Part shown: piece after piece, positions 29,431 to 42,140 of the stretch
Layout of the letters: every line of letters begins with the position of its first letter
Numbering within the stretch: the first letter of the stretch is position 1
NCBI GenBank assembly: GCA_003439945.1
Contig: QVRM01006422.1
Span: 124,001 to 188,000 of the forward strand
Direction of reading: 5' to 3'
DNA: 64,000 bases
Source: Dermanyssus gallinae
Taxonomy: Eukaryota; Arthropoda; Arachnida; Mesostigmata; Dermanyssidae
The notes under the pieces: generated by a model
The model's input: only the letters and a program-made list of their open reading frames with translations
The model's database searches: none
Told to the model about the DNA's origin: nothing
Program-made: the position numbers and the translations under genes

Positions 29431-31837
29431 TTAGTCGCCGCTGAGCTGCTCATAGAGCTTGGGTACATAATCATCCCATTCGGCCTGGAAAAAGTTCGCG
29501 GCAACTGGCTCGCCCAATTTATACTTTTTGGCAAAATCTCGTATGTGGAAGCCGCCTCGGTTGTCGCCACTGCGGTTGGTGAGCCGTTTCTCGTCGAAAT
29601 TGATACGACCGTCAGGCTGTTTATACACGAGGAATACGTAACGGTGCAAGCCTGCAAAGAACAATCAAGGACACAGACAAATAACGGTAAATTCAGACGT
29701 AAAAGGAGGGACGTCCAACGGAGCGTTGGATAAGATCTTATGAGGAAAGAGTGCGCAAGCGATAATGGCATCAAAATATACGGATCAGAATAACAAAACG
29801 GGTAGCTTTAAATATAATAGTCTCCACAGAATAAAAAAAACAAAATCTAGCGAATAAATGAAAATAATACTCACACATTTTGAATAAGGTAAAACAACGT
29901 CAATTTAATTAGGCACCCAGAAGTACGGGTTAACGGCAAAGCTATTTGCATTCAGAAATATGACAAGATTCTGACTGGCACTCTGTCACAATCTATTAGA
30001 TGGTAGTTCGTGCCTCTAAATGTTCAAACAAACAAAGCCAACTGTCTAAGCCTACGCTTCCTCTCGTACTAAGCAGGATTACCACCCGTATTCGAATCGA
30101 TGAGTGAACTATAAGGCGGAAGTACACGATCTGCCGCGACTTCCAAAAAATAGTGCATTTCATTTGGAGTTTTCCTATTAAAAAGCGTATAGCGTACGAT
30201 CATACGAAAATGCAAAATACACCGTCAGTAAGAGCATTTATATACTGTATGTATAAAAACAAACATTCTAAATCATTGCACGAACACGAATGGATGATTC
30301 AAAGGTGCATGAACGCAACTTGTGAAGTTGCTGTACCAACCTGTGCCCTTCGGTGGTCCGGCGCCGACGTATTCTGAGAGTGTATCGCCGTCCTTCACGC
30401 GATTGCCCGGAATGTTACCGACTAGCCAGTGATGCCACTCACGGTATTTGGGTGCCTGTCGGGACGGCGCGTCAGGATCCGTCATACAGAGCGTGTACAT
30501 GGCATCGCTGTCTGCTGGATAGGACACCTTGGGGAGGTCCTTAACTTGCGTGGGCGTGAGCACATTGCCGAGGTTGACTCGCGACTCCGGATAGTTTACC
30601 TAGAGGAACGGGCAATCATTACAAACAATCCGACTATTAGGGCCCCAGCGGATAGTATGGCCTCATCAACGGCCTGATATGAACGCTTGACATGCACACA
30701 AACGCAGTTGTCGGTTAATACATAAGCTGCCTTTCTTTCTCAATGGGGTCAAATTTCTTCAGCCGTAGATGGTCACCGTTGGCAAATTTGCTGCTTGGCT
30801 ATTGACAGTAACTGTTTTTAAGCTTACGTTTAAATCAATTGGATCAGCGCCGCATCCCTATATACGTGTGTCCCTTGTGACTGACTCTTCAAGCATCAGA
30901 GTTTGTCAAAACATCTCCTGCGGTTGTATTGACATGCCACCAGCGGAGTAAGTTTGGCCGAGCAACAAAACGTGATAAAGTTTACCTACCAGCGTAAGCT
31001 AGTAAATGCGACGATTTATTTACATTAGGGATCCTTATACGCACATACATATGTGGAAATACTAGAGCGTCATGTGGTCCACCACACAAGTGCGCTACTA
31101 CTTAAAGAATCTTCATGGAGTTACTGCAAATGTTTAATATCAGCTTTGCAAGTCTACCTGTAAAGCCGTATATAAGCATTGCAGTAAAAAGAGAGCAAGG
31201 CAAAAGTGTTCAACTCTTTAATTTATTAGTCTGCATTGGGTGGAGCAAACGCTTGTCCTAATAGAATCCCAAGTCAAACAACAGAGTTAACAACTTCGTT
31301 CAGGCCCTCTAAGTCTCATTTGGCGATCAAAGACAACCACTGTTCGTCATGATTAAGTGTAGGCAACGTCAATTCATGCATATATCACTAACGACATAGA
31401 GCGGTTATTAGGTCCTTAGGCATAATGCCACTAACTGCCTTCCCGTGACAGAGATCCGTATTTCTCACACGCATATACAAGTCTAAAACATCAATATTGA
31501 AAATAAGGAGAGCAACTTACACTCACAGTGCAAGTCGTTCGTTTGATAGAGAGGATAACATCGGATAGAACCGAAATCGTTCTAAAGTGATTTCGTAAAC
31601 AACAACAAACAAGGAATGATGATAAACGTTTGTTTTTTTCTCGCTCTGATACGATACGTACGTTTTACATTCTTGAGATAATTGCCTGTTACGTGACGCT
31701 TAAGCTATTCTAGACAGATGGCTTTACTATAGCTATAATAACTCATGGCTCAGACAGTTCGTCAGTCTAGCTCATGGCTCTTTATGTCGCGACGCATGTG
31801 GAATGACAATCGAACGTGCTTAACTACCCAGTGAGCA

Positions 31838-31882
<45 letters not shown>

Positions 31883-34394
31883 TATAAATAGTGGCACGAC
31901 TGTGGTCTATCACCGCACGATAAATAAGGCCATGGCTGAGAACATCAGTCAGTAGGATCGTACGGCAGATATGAACGGGATGCTGCTGCTGCTGCGGTTG
32001 CCTATCTCTCGCCTTCGTTTCTCCTTCTCTACATCTCTAAACGAGGTGTCGGGCCAGCGAATCGAATTAACTCTCATGCACGCAGCTATCAGTGAGACTT
32101 ACGCCGTAGACAGCTGCGGCCATTGCTGTGATGGATGGGAACTGTGGCGCTAATTGCGAAGCGGGATGGTTGTATGGACATACGGAATGATGGAAAGAAT
32201 GCATGGGGCAATGGGAAAGCTTTTAAATGATTCCTCCCCTGCCGCCGTCGCTGCCAGAGAACGCTTAACCAACAACAACAATTAGTGGCTAGTCAATTAG
32301 CGCCACTTGCGCACATAGCACTCTAATACAGCAAAAGGCCTGAAGCTACGTGTCACGTTTCGCCCTTGAACAAGATCCATGACCAATTTTGCATTCTATT
32401 CTAATGGTGCTGCTGCATTTTTTTTAGATTTTTCCGTAAGGCTAATTAATGCCCTGTACGGTTTTTTTTTCATGTCATGGCTAATTTTGAATCCACTACT
32501 GCATTTGCCTTGTCTAAATTGGAAACCATCCAAACCGATTTAAGAGTGGCCGGTCTGGGTCTCGAACTCAGTCCTCCCGAATGCAAAACAAAGGCTTTGC
32601 CACTAAGCCATCTTGATCGGTCTTTTTGCGAGCGTCTTTGCTGACAGGCAGTCTTCTTTTCTTTAAATTATAGTGATATTTGATGACATACGGGCGTTTC
32701 TGGTGGTACTAATCTGTTTGTACCACATTGACCACATAGTTGTCAAAACGAAACATTTATTTTTGTAAATGTTTGCACAGGCTGAAGATTTGTCTTGCAG
32801 ATTCGGTAAATCAAATGGTTAATAGTACACGCAGTCCTACGCGATCTAGTACGGATCTAGTTTGGCCAATCCAAGTCTCAAAGCCTTTCGGTTTCGTGCT
32901 GCGGCGCTGTAAGTGGCACTCAAGAGCAAGTACGGCGGCACCGCATAACCCGCCGTTCATTACCCGGACCCAGCTAAACTAACATCATGCAATAGCCGAC
33001 TCTCACTTTTCGGCCTATCTTTCTACGTCGTTTGTTGTTGCTGTTGTTGATCACTCGACGTACGTAAATCCCGCTCCCAAGTGGGGCGCCGGTGGTTTAT
33101 ATGGCCGTGAGGCACATCTTCAATGCACCGAGGGTCGGGCATATTGAGATTATCTAGAGTTTCGCGGACAGTACGGAGAGTGGAAGCAGTCTGGCCGCTG
33201 ATAACTAACTCTCAGCGGTATGGTTTATCATCTATTCTCAATGAACAACACTCAAACAAAATTCGGTCAACAACAGTAATGATCCAACCGAGGACACGCC
33301 GGTAGATGACAACCATGACTAGCGCCCCAGTGGCTCTGCATTGTCACTATTGTTGTGAATGAATCAACTGCTGACGGGCCTAGCTCAATAGAAGCAGTGC
33401 TCTTTACAATTAACGTGATCGCCGTAATCGTCTTCGTTCACATCGTTTATCATTACAATGGCGCCGTTACATGGGCTGATGCTAATGGCCATATTATTAG
33501 GCTGGCTTACCCTGAGCCACCTTATAAAACAAAATACTAAGCACATACGTATAACCAGCAACTTGTATTACCAACTCATAGCCACGCACACGCTCTGCGG
33601 GCCATTATAAAATAACAACAATGACATAGCTGCTTCATTTTATTTTAATGTTATTATTTCAAATAGAACCATTGTTCAGTGTTGCAAAATCTCGAATATT
33701 AGCAGCAAGCATGAATGTATTTTAAGAACGCTACGGTACAACGTATCACGAGCCATATGCATAGTGCGACTGTCTCTTAGATCAACTACTCTTAGATCAA
33801 CAACTGTATCACTTGATGGTTTGTGATTGCGGCCAGACGGAGGACAGACAATAACGGCGAACGCAACAGAAGCGGCAACAGCAGCAGCAGCAGGGAATCA
33901 ACAGCCGGCAATGAGCAGCGCCCGTACGTCAAACATGAACACGAGATGCAGCATAACCAAATAGATGAATGAGATGGCCTCGGATGGCACCTTGGATGGG
34001 TGACAAACACGGTGCGGTAACTGGTTGGACTGTTACGGATTTCGTTCTCGCTGTTTCCTCCGCATTACAACTGAGACTATGATTGAAGCGGATCGCTATC
34101 TAGATCGGCTCTGGTGTGACCTTTCGGTTCGGGCTTCAGCCTTGCGCAACAAAACTTCAAAGGGTACGATAATATTGAACTTGTAATAGCAGTTGCAGTA
34201 ATCGACGTGTCTGCTAGTAACCATATCACCCCAATTTATGGTGTTTGTTGCAGCTACGACTACAGCCTCGGGTGGGTGGTACGATCAGAAGCCAAACCCA
34301 TGTTGGATAAGTCGATCTTTATAGACCACGCCCACATTATATTTTCTATTAGTATTATTAGTGCATTTTCCTTTACATAATGTTATTCAAACAG

Positions 34395-34458
<64 letters not shown>

Positions 34459-36421
34459 TCTTCAATTAACCGGAAGTCGAATACATTAATTCTAATCATG
34501 AGGGAACGCCTATTCAGCGTAACATCGAATGAATCGGCAGGCAAATAGGCATTTAAACAAACAAGTTCGCGCAGCCGGGTTACACAACGTTATGGGACGA
34601 CACGCAGCTATTGAACTAATAGTGAACAAGCGAATTCTACATAACGATCAAAATAAGCGGTGCACAAATAACTATAAGCATCCCAGAAGGCCCATGACGC
34701 CTTACAAGGTCGACCTCTGCCAGCCTTCTGACGTTTGCTTGAGCCTCTAGCATACATCAATTTCACTGAACCATAACAGTAAGCTAGCACTGGCCGATAA
34801 ACAGAAATGTGACTGGCAAAAAAACTGGGAACGATTCTATAGGGAACGGAAATAATTGCAACCACGGATATAGTAAAGCCTCATACAACACACATCTCAC
34901 TAAATGAACTAATTAAATAAGAAAAATCCATCATCTGCAACAACAGAAATATTCATAATCATGAAAAATTCAGAAATATTCGAGAAATACAAAGCAAGCA
35001 TTCGACTATCACACAACATGACGCTAGCACAACAACTATGCTAATAATATTTAATACCTTAAATGCATGTTCTTCATATATATATATATATATATTCAGG
35101 GTGTTCGGAAATTTTCTGAGAATCGTCAGTACGAATTGTAGAGTTCGTTAAAGCAAATATATTTCCAACGGAACATGGTCTTTAAGAAGTCTTGTTTCGG
35201 AGTTAGAGTTAAATTACTACAATTTGTGACACTGCTTTTTTTGCCCGACATAGGAGCATAAAATGTGCTGTTGCGGGACAACTAGTTATTCTATATAAAT
35301 ACCAAGCACATCAGCGGGTTCGTGGGAAAATTCTGTTTCACCCGAAGAGCATATAACGCTGAACAGATAATGCGACATAGTCGTGTAGAAGAGAATTAGC
35401 AAACCTTTTATTAGCCTCCACGCTTAATATCTCAAAATCATAACCCTACGACCGTTCACATCGCTTAAAACTAACATATTCAAACAAATGCGCATTTTAT
35501 GACGATAATTTTTGTACCAAATCTAAGGCATTGAGAAAATATATTAAGTTTTGCAAATTCTCTTCTAAACGAGTATATCACAATTTTCTGCTCAGCGCTA
35601 TGTGTTTTTCGAGAAGTAGACGAACACGACGATATCCTTAGTTTTTGTATAAGAGAACTAGTTGTCTCGCAACAGCACATTTTATGTTTCTATGTCGGAC
35701 AAAAACATCAGTGTCACAAATTGTAGTAATTTAACTGTCACTCCAAAACAAGACTTCTCAGAGACTATGTTCCGTTGGAAAAAATAATTGCTTTAACGAG
35801 CTCTACAATTCTAATTATCGATTCTCAGAAATTTTCCGTGCACCCTGAATATATATATATATATATATTTATATATAACATGCAATATCACTAGATATCA
35901 AGGTGCTATAAATCACGCACTAATGAGAGACGTGCATGATGTTGCTTGACACACATGTGGAAGGACCATGTTCCATTGGAAAAAAGATTTGTTTTAACGA
36001 GCTCTACAATTCTGATTATCGATTCTCAGAAATTTTCCGGGCACCCTGAATATATATATATATATATATATATAACATGCAATATCACTGGATATCAAGG
36101 TGCTATAAATCACGCACTGATGAGAGACGTGCATGATGTTGCTTGTGGAACACACACGTGGAAACGTACCTCAATGACGTTGCTCGGCACCGTATCGACG
36201 ACATCCGGAACGACCTTGTGCTCGTCCATAGCGATCTTCAGGCCGGAGTCACTTCGGACGGCTTCCAGCAGACTGAAAAGGCCACACGCACATACAATCA
36301 GTACGGTGCGCAGTAACGGACGGCCAACGCCTCGATGGCCATGGCCATGGGCGCTGCTGCGGCCATGGCTGCCACCACTGCCAACGACGGCTCGAAAACG
36401 TGTAGTTTTCGTTGGCATCAT
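29431..36421 (-). CDS. PEBP1: Phosphatidylethanolamine-binding protein family, with N-terminal hydrophobic leader (3 exons, 243 aa)
   Basis: Exons from 5' to 3': 36421-36170, 30599-30341, 29651-29431 (732 nt, in frame). PEBP/RKIP proteins bind anionic ligands and modulate kinase signalling. The ligand-site signatures are intact: DPDAPSR (about 125-131), [28 protein letters not shown] (about 171-180), LSNRSGD-like [10 protein letters not shown] and the C-terminal [16 protein letters not shown]. Exon 1 adds an atypical N-terminus: a Gly/His/Arg-rich stretch and then a hydrophobic segment (about 36-54, [19 protein letters not shown]) that could be a signal peptide or anchor, whereas vertebrate PEBP1 is cytosolic. 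A second Met directly follows the first. Intron 1 is about 5.6 kb and full of mobile elements. The symbol marks the family; orthology within PEBPs is not proven. Confidence 0.94.
31839..31888. repeat. (TA)n microsatellite, PEBP intron 1
   Basis: About 25 TA units with an ACA break. Confidence 0.94.
32455..32622 (-). mobile_element. tRNA-derived SINE, family C, copy 1 (PEBP intron 1)
   Basis: On the minus strand it begins AAGATGGCTTAGTGGCAAAG (A box), has GAGTTCGAGACCC (B box), and ends in a tail that reads CATGTCATGGCT on the plus strand, then a T run. A second copy is at 48622-48784 with the same layout. Confidence 0.82.
33108..33345 (-). mobile_element. tRNA-derived SINE, family D, copy 1 (PEBP intron 1)
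   Basis: It shares CGGTATGGTTTATCATC(G/T)ATTCTCAATGA and the CACCGAGGG(T/C)CGG block with 47281-47560. The tRNA-like head is at the right edge, more decayed than in copy 2. The 3' tail past CACATCTTCAATGCACCGAG is cut short. Confidence 0.75.
34396..34456. repeat. (TA)n microsatellite, PEBP intron 1
   Basis: About 30 perfect TA units. Confidence 0.95.
35097..35847. mobile_element. Foldback element with arms of about 305-312 bp (PEBP intron 1)
   Basis: The ends read CAGGGTGTTCGGAAATTTTC and, on the other strand, CAGGGTGCACGGAAAATTTC. The inverted similarity continues far inward (left arm about 35097-35408, right arm about 35542-35847), with matching blocks such as AGTTAAATTACTACAATTTG, CATAAAATGTGCTGTTGCG and GACAACTAGTT. 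A spacer of about 130 bp separates the arms. (TA)n tracts abut both ends, consistent with TA-targeted insertion of a Tc1/mariner-type non-autonomous element (inference). There is no transposase ORF. Confidence 0.85.
35764..36164. repeat. 201-bp tandem duplication ending at the PEBP exon 1 donor
   Basis: Unit 1 (35764-35964) and unit 2 (35965 to about 36164) each run from A(C/T)(C/T)ATGTTCC(A/G)TTGGAAAAAA through the foldback terminus TTCTCAGAAATTTTCCG, a (TA)n tract, ATAACATGCAATATCACT and GCACTxATGAGAGACGTGCA to ACACACxTGTGGAA or its equivalent. The second unit stops about 5 bp from the exon 1 splice donor at 36169. Confidence 0.87.
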
Positions 36422-37398
36422 TGTTCTAGTCGTCCCGTCGTGATCAATTTTAATATGTATACGTGTTTCTGTCTGAACACGTGTTTTACGTGCGGCACTG
36501 CCGCTGCTGCTGCTGCTGCAGCTGAGGCCGCAGATGCGGTTGCTGGTGCTGCTTTACCGCCGCAAATCGTTGCAAACTAGTTCTTCGTGACACGATGCAA
36601 GCGTCTGGTTTAGGCTGGTCTCTGCATGCGGGTAAACAACGGGTGAATAAATAAATGAATCCGTGTAACTACTTGTATCTTATGCGTGTATCGATCTGTG
36701 CAGCATAATCAGAAAAGGGTGTTGTAGTCGTAGTTGTAGTAGTAGTAGTAGTATGTGTATTAGTAGTATATTCAATAGAACAGACGTTGTAGTGGTGGTG
36801 GTGGTAGTAGTAGAAAAAGTAAAAGTGCGAGCCGCTACAGTGCTAACGGTAACAGAACCGCAAAGCTCTGTTGGTGTGGTGTTCTTGCTCCCGCCAGAAA
36901 GCCCAAACCCCGGCTCGTTCGACCAGTCTCTGTGTCAACGACACGACGGCGGTAGCAGCAGTAACAGCAGTCACAAAGGCGGGAACAGAACAGCAGTAGA
37001 AACAACAGCGGCAGCAGCAAACGCAAAAGAAAGCCGCCCGTTAGCTAGTAGCTGCCAGCCAGCCCAGCTGACCAACGAAGTCAGTCAAGTCAGCAACTAC
37101 AGCCGAGAAAATGGCAACTGAGGAAAAACTCGAGGATAGCGATCGACTGCAACGACGACGCACTGGAGCGGCACCACAGCTGCGCTACGATCCCAGTAGT
37201 AGCAGTAGCCAGCATGTGTTCTTCTCGGCCCGATTCCAGCTCGTTGCGCGATGTCAGCGCCCCCACCTTGATTGGCCGCCACCATCGCCACCGTCGCCCG
37301 TTGACGCTACTACGCGGCCTCGTGGTTGTAGAAAGCTTCGCCTCGCAATGTCATCAGAGATGGGCAAGGGAAATTCACCGCCGTACTTGGCAGTATAC

Positions 37399-37433
<35 letters not shown>
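36422..37433. promoter_or_regulatory. PEBP upstream region, triplet-rich
   Basis: GCT/GCC repeats (36340-36550), GTA/GTG repeats (36735-36815) and CAG runs (36950-37020) lie upstream of the PEBP start. ORFs here, including one beginning at 37111, are compositionally biased and unsupported. A (TA)n tract closes the region at 37403-37433. Confidence 0.45.
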
Positions 37434-37436
<3 letters not shown>

Positions 37437-37923
37437 GGTCTCCCAGAATTCGTCCAACAAAATTTTGGGGGTACAACTTAGCGAAAAAATCATTCTTTTT
37501 CCGATGGGGCAAGGGGCGGAAATGTCTTAATTTGAAGTGAGAGCGAAATGACCAAAAGTGATAGTATCAAACTTTTTCTTCTGACATATCTTCACTAAAA
37601 ATCTGTGAGATTGTGAGGGCCCCAGTTATGCTATCGATAAGCCAATCGTATGGCCTGCGTGTTTGGAGCATAGTAGTAGTTCGAAAATTTGAAAATGTTG
37701 CATCTCTTGAATTACATTCTACGTTAGTTTAAAGCAGAACACATGTTGTATTGAAGATAATTCTCAAAAAATGAAATTCTTTGCAGTTCGTATACTTTGG
37801 CTTTCACACTTAATTACCCATTATTTAGAAGACATTTCCGCCTCCTTGTTCCACTGGAAAAAATGATGTTCTCGCCGAGCCGTACAAGCTCCCCAATCCT
37901 TTGGCAAATTCTGGGAGACCCTG
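37434..37923. mobile_element. MITE-like element with terminal inverted repeats, 490 bp
   Basis: It begins CAGGGTCTCCCAGAATTCG and ends with its inverse (CAAATTCTGGGAGACCCTG). Weaker inverted similarity continues inward, for example GGCGGAAATGTCTT on both arms. It has (TA)n on both sides and no transposase. The terminus is shared with the fragment at 4272-4425, and the internal TCCACTGGAAAAAATGAT resembles the foldback arm. Confidence 0.82.
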
Positions 37924-39954
37924 TATATGTATATATATATAGACTACTCTGATCTATTTATGGTCGCCGTCGGCAAGGATCGTAACGTATCTCTCTGGAT
38001 GTAAATCTGAGGAAAAACAACAACACTGATAGAGGAAGAACATAATCAAAACACACAAAACGCGACAAGGAAAGTCAGTTGCTGGAAAAAAAAAACATGA
38101 ATAATACGCGAAGGAAACCATGATATGAAAAACATACTCTTCGGAAATGAGTATGGAAGACAGTTGGCATATCTTGCGCGGAAACAGAGACAACCTGGGC
38201 ATCGACAGAGCAGATCGCCAAGGTTAGACACGACTCCCTCTTACGTTCTCATCCTGGCTGCTGATTTTCACGGTGGCAGGGGTAAAGATACGCATAAGAT
38301 GATACAAGAAAAAAGTAAAACGTTCATGAAACACAACCACTGTTTGTACTGATGTGGTAGTGTAAACCCCCTAAAACAAGTTCGAACTTTTTGCAGTAGT
38401 AGTAATAGTAGTTGTCGTAACAGTCTGCGCTGCGTCAGTAGTTTTTTCTTACAAATAAGTAATTAAATTGCGAGTAAATAAAATTAAGTAATCATATCTG
38501 CAACAATAATACAGCACTCGTTGTCGTTTGTTGCAACGTTAACAATGAACACGTGATGAATGAAAAAAGCTCGTACTTGGAGGCAACCACTAACGACTTG
38601 ACACGGCATCGACGACTTGTCCATGCGAACGGTATACAGCACGTGTATACGGATGTGGACGACATCGCGCCTAGGATGGCACGGACCACCACCACCACCA
38701 CCACTTCCTCGTTACCTCCTCCGCCTCTGCCGCCGCCACCATTCACACCACAGCACAGCGTTCAACAACGAAACATCACAGCTGCACACGACCGTCGTAG
38801 TGAGCAACGCGCAGCGACGCGTCCACAGCCACCCACTAAGACGTTGACCACCGATTTTAATACTATTAAAATTATATATATATATACACCGCTATTATTA
38901 CTACTATACTACTACTTCCACTAATAAAACTACTGCCGGTAACACGGAAATAAGACAAATACAGAGGACAGCACGACATGTCAGTACTGCTGGCACGATT
39001 GTACGCGTTCTGTTACTGCGATGTACACTAGACTGTATACTAGAAGTGCTACTGTGAGTGCTTTGAACTGTCGTAGCAGTAGTAGTAGTAGTAGTGGTAG
39101 TAGAGGTGGTAGTAGAGCGACAAACGCAACCTATACGAGAGACAAATTAACGATACGGTGGTGACAGCGTCGGTGACAGGGAAACCACCGAAGCAAACGA
39201 GATATTCCCGAGATCCAGCCGTTTGGTTAACTCCGCAGCTCGAGAAGGGGTGCGGCAGGCGGTCGGTGAAGTGAGGTGAGCGATACCGCCGACAAAAGCG
39301 GCGACAATCGCGACAACAACAACAACAACAAGATAACGTAGCAGCACCACCATCAGTCGCACCAATCGCAGCAGCATCAACCAGCGGCAACAAAGCATGT
39401 CATGTACTCTATCTACCTGACGGCTGAGTCTTTCGTGTGGGGCTCGCTCTTGTTGAGGGCGTCGCCAAACGCGAGGTGAGGTGAGACGAGCCGAGGTGCG
39501 ATGGTGAGGTGAGGTTAGACGCTCTTTTGCTGGGCGGACCAGAGCCGCACTCGCAGTGCGTGCAAGTTGCGTTGCAAGAAGCAGTCAGAGATAAAGCAGA
39601 GACCGAGAAGTCTCGAGGGGCCAAAAGCTAAAAAGTGTCAGGTCGAAAGAATGAAAGAACGAGAGAGATAGAGAGAGAAGACAGCAAGAGCCATTCGCTT
39701 GTTCGTCGGCCTTGTCGTTGCCAGTTAATCAATCCAAGGTTCAACCAACCAGCAAAGAGGGGGTGGAGCGAGTGAGCGAGTAAGCATGGTGAAAATGGTC
39801 ATAATGCCCACTGTTGTTGTTGTGGTTGTCTCTTTACGTGTGTTCGGATGAGCTAAAAATAATAATACTAATCCACAGCACAAACAACCCGTGTCGTCAT
39901 ACAGATGCTATTGTCACCGCCACGAGATTAGCGTCCTCATATTGATCGACATCG

Positions 39955-40174
39955 GCAGAGGAACAACAACAAATGTAACGACAACAGCGGTACTGAGTAA
40001 CACAGTAAGAACGATGTCCACAACGACAACAACAATAATGACACTGACAGCAATATCAGCAGCAGCAGCAGCAACAACAACAATAACAACAACAACAGCC
40101 AATCATATGAACGGAAACGGGGGAGAAGGATGTCTGCCGGTGACTGTTGCTATAATTCTACTACGAGTGAGTAC

Positions 40175-40209
<35 letters not shown>

Positions 40210-42140
40210 CACGGCTATTTACATCACAGCTCAGTTAAGCCGGGGTGGGTAACAAAGCACGCGGTCGCCAGAAAACGTAATAAAGACGCTGGACTGGAAA
40301 CAAGATATATTTTTAAGACTATTGCAATAGATACACTAGGACCAAATCAGCAAGGGAACCGAAGTATTTCTCAAAGATTTAAGTTAGCGAATTCAGGAGG
40401 TGACGGGCGACCGAAGAGAGGGTCAATTCTTGAGGTAAGCATTATCCTTTGGCCGTTTGCAGAGGGGACGCGGCATAATTGTATGCGCCATGGAGTAAAG
40501 TAAGTTATTTAAAAGATTTGCAATAATACGTTCAAACCTCACATCTGTAACATTGTTTAAATAATAATAATAATTAATAATAATAATTAACGTCACAAAA
40601 CCAACCACTCATCAACGGTGTCCCCGCTCGCAGCCGCCGATTGTTCCTCTTCCATGATGCCGTTGTTGTCGAGGCAGGCTGATCACTACGATGACTCTCC
40701 TCTGCTCTGCTCGGCCCGGCAACGGTGAAGTCTTCTTTCGAACGGTTCGCCAAGCTTTTCTTTAGCTTTCACTCTATATTTTGCTCGTTCTCTCTCTCTC
40801 TCTTGGCCTCTCTGAAGATCAACCGAGACCGCAAGCGTTTTCGCCCAGAAGTTGCACGCAAGCAACAGAGTTTGCGACACAGCGAGAGTAGAGATGGAGA
40901 GAGAGAAGCACCTTTCAAGACACCTTTGAAACTCTCGCGTCACTCGTCGTTTCCTTTCCTCGTCGTTGTCGTCGTCTTCTCTTTCTTCTTCCTCGACAGC
41001 CAGAGCCGTTAATTCCCGCAACGGTCGGTCAGATGCCAACTGACTGTTATTGCTGTTTCTGTTTCTGTTGTTGTTGTTGTTGCTGATGCTTTGTTGTTGT
41101 TGCTGCAATTTCTGTTATTGCTGCTGTTGTTGTTGTTGTTGTTTTTGTTCTTGTATAACTGGGCGCGGCTCGCCCTTTGAGCTTGAACCGGCAGTAGGAC
41201 GCAGCAGCAGCAATGTCAGGGATACGATGGCGAACAACAACGACCAACAATCAGTAGTGTGTGTCAGTCAACACAACAGACAACGTCAGCGACAACTCAG
41301 TCAGCGACACTGTCTGTCACAGCACAGCAGTATCGCAGCCGACGGACACCACGACACCACGAGGAGACACGCAGGAGGCTGCGACAGCCGGCACTAGTCG
41401 TAGTAATAATAGTAACGGTAGCGGCAGCAGCAGCAGCAACAACAACAACAACAACAACAACAATAACAAACTCCGACGACGTCCAATCGCGATTCGCCAA
41501 CAGCAGCAGCGATAGCAGCACCATTACGACCAACCACATCAATAATCCCCCTCCGCCCTTTAATATTTAGTTAGTATAAGTACACATGTATACACACACA
41601 CAGAATCATCCATACTTCGATCGTAAGTCACCACCGTTACAGTAACAACAACAACAATGACAACAACAGCAGCTGCAGCAACAAGAACAACAACAACAAG
41701 GATTGCGACAAGTATGACGAATTGCTAGTCTGCCTACACTAATCCTATCTATTGTCACTACTAGTCCAGACACAGCTCCTTCGGTTGACATAGGGAGTTT
41801 CAGTCAGCAGCAGCGGCAGCAGCAGCAGCAACCACAACAACAACAATACCAACAACAACGATAACTATAGCAACAACAATAATAACAACAACAACAGCGG
41901 TAGTAATAACGACTGTATATTGTGACGCTAGTGATGAGAAGAAAGAACAATGGTCGGCGGTCGAACGGCTCGACGGAACTGCGCCAACGAAGTTGTGTCG
42001 CATCCGCCCAACAACGACAACAACAACAAAACACAATAACAAACTCAGCCACAACAACAACAACAACAACAGCAACAATGACGACGACGACGACGCACAA
42101 AGGGTCTGACTACTGCTACGATACTACTACGACGACGACG
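39955..42140. repeat. Dense CAA/CAG/ACG triplet microsatellite cluster
   Basis: Many short (CAA)n, (CAG)n, (GAC)n and (GTT)n tracts in close succession. The conceptual translations (poly-Thr, Gln, Asn, Val, Cys in different frames) are equally long on both strands, which argues against coding. Confidence 0.85.

Noticed and set aside
36335..36580. Ala-rich ORF overlapping PEBP exon 1
   Set aside because: Shadow of the exon on the opposite strand plus GCT repeats.
37111..37540. 139-codon ORF upstream of PEBP with a Met start
   Set aside because: It crosses a (TA)n tract and into a MITE, composition is repeat-driven, and no family resemblance is seen.
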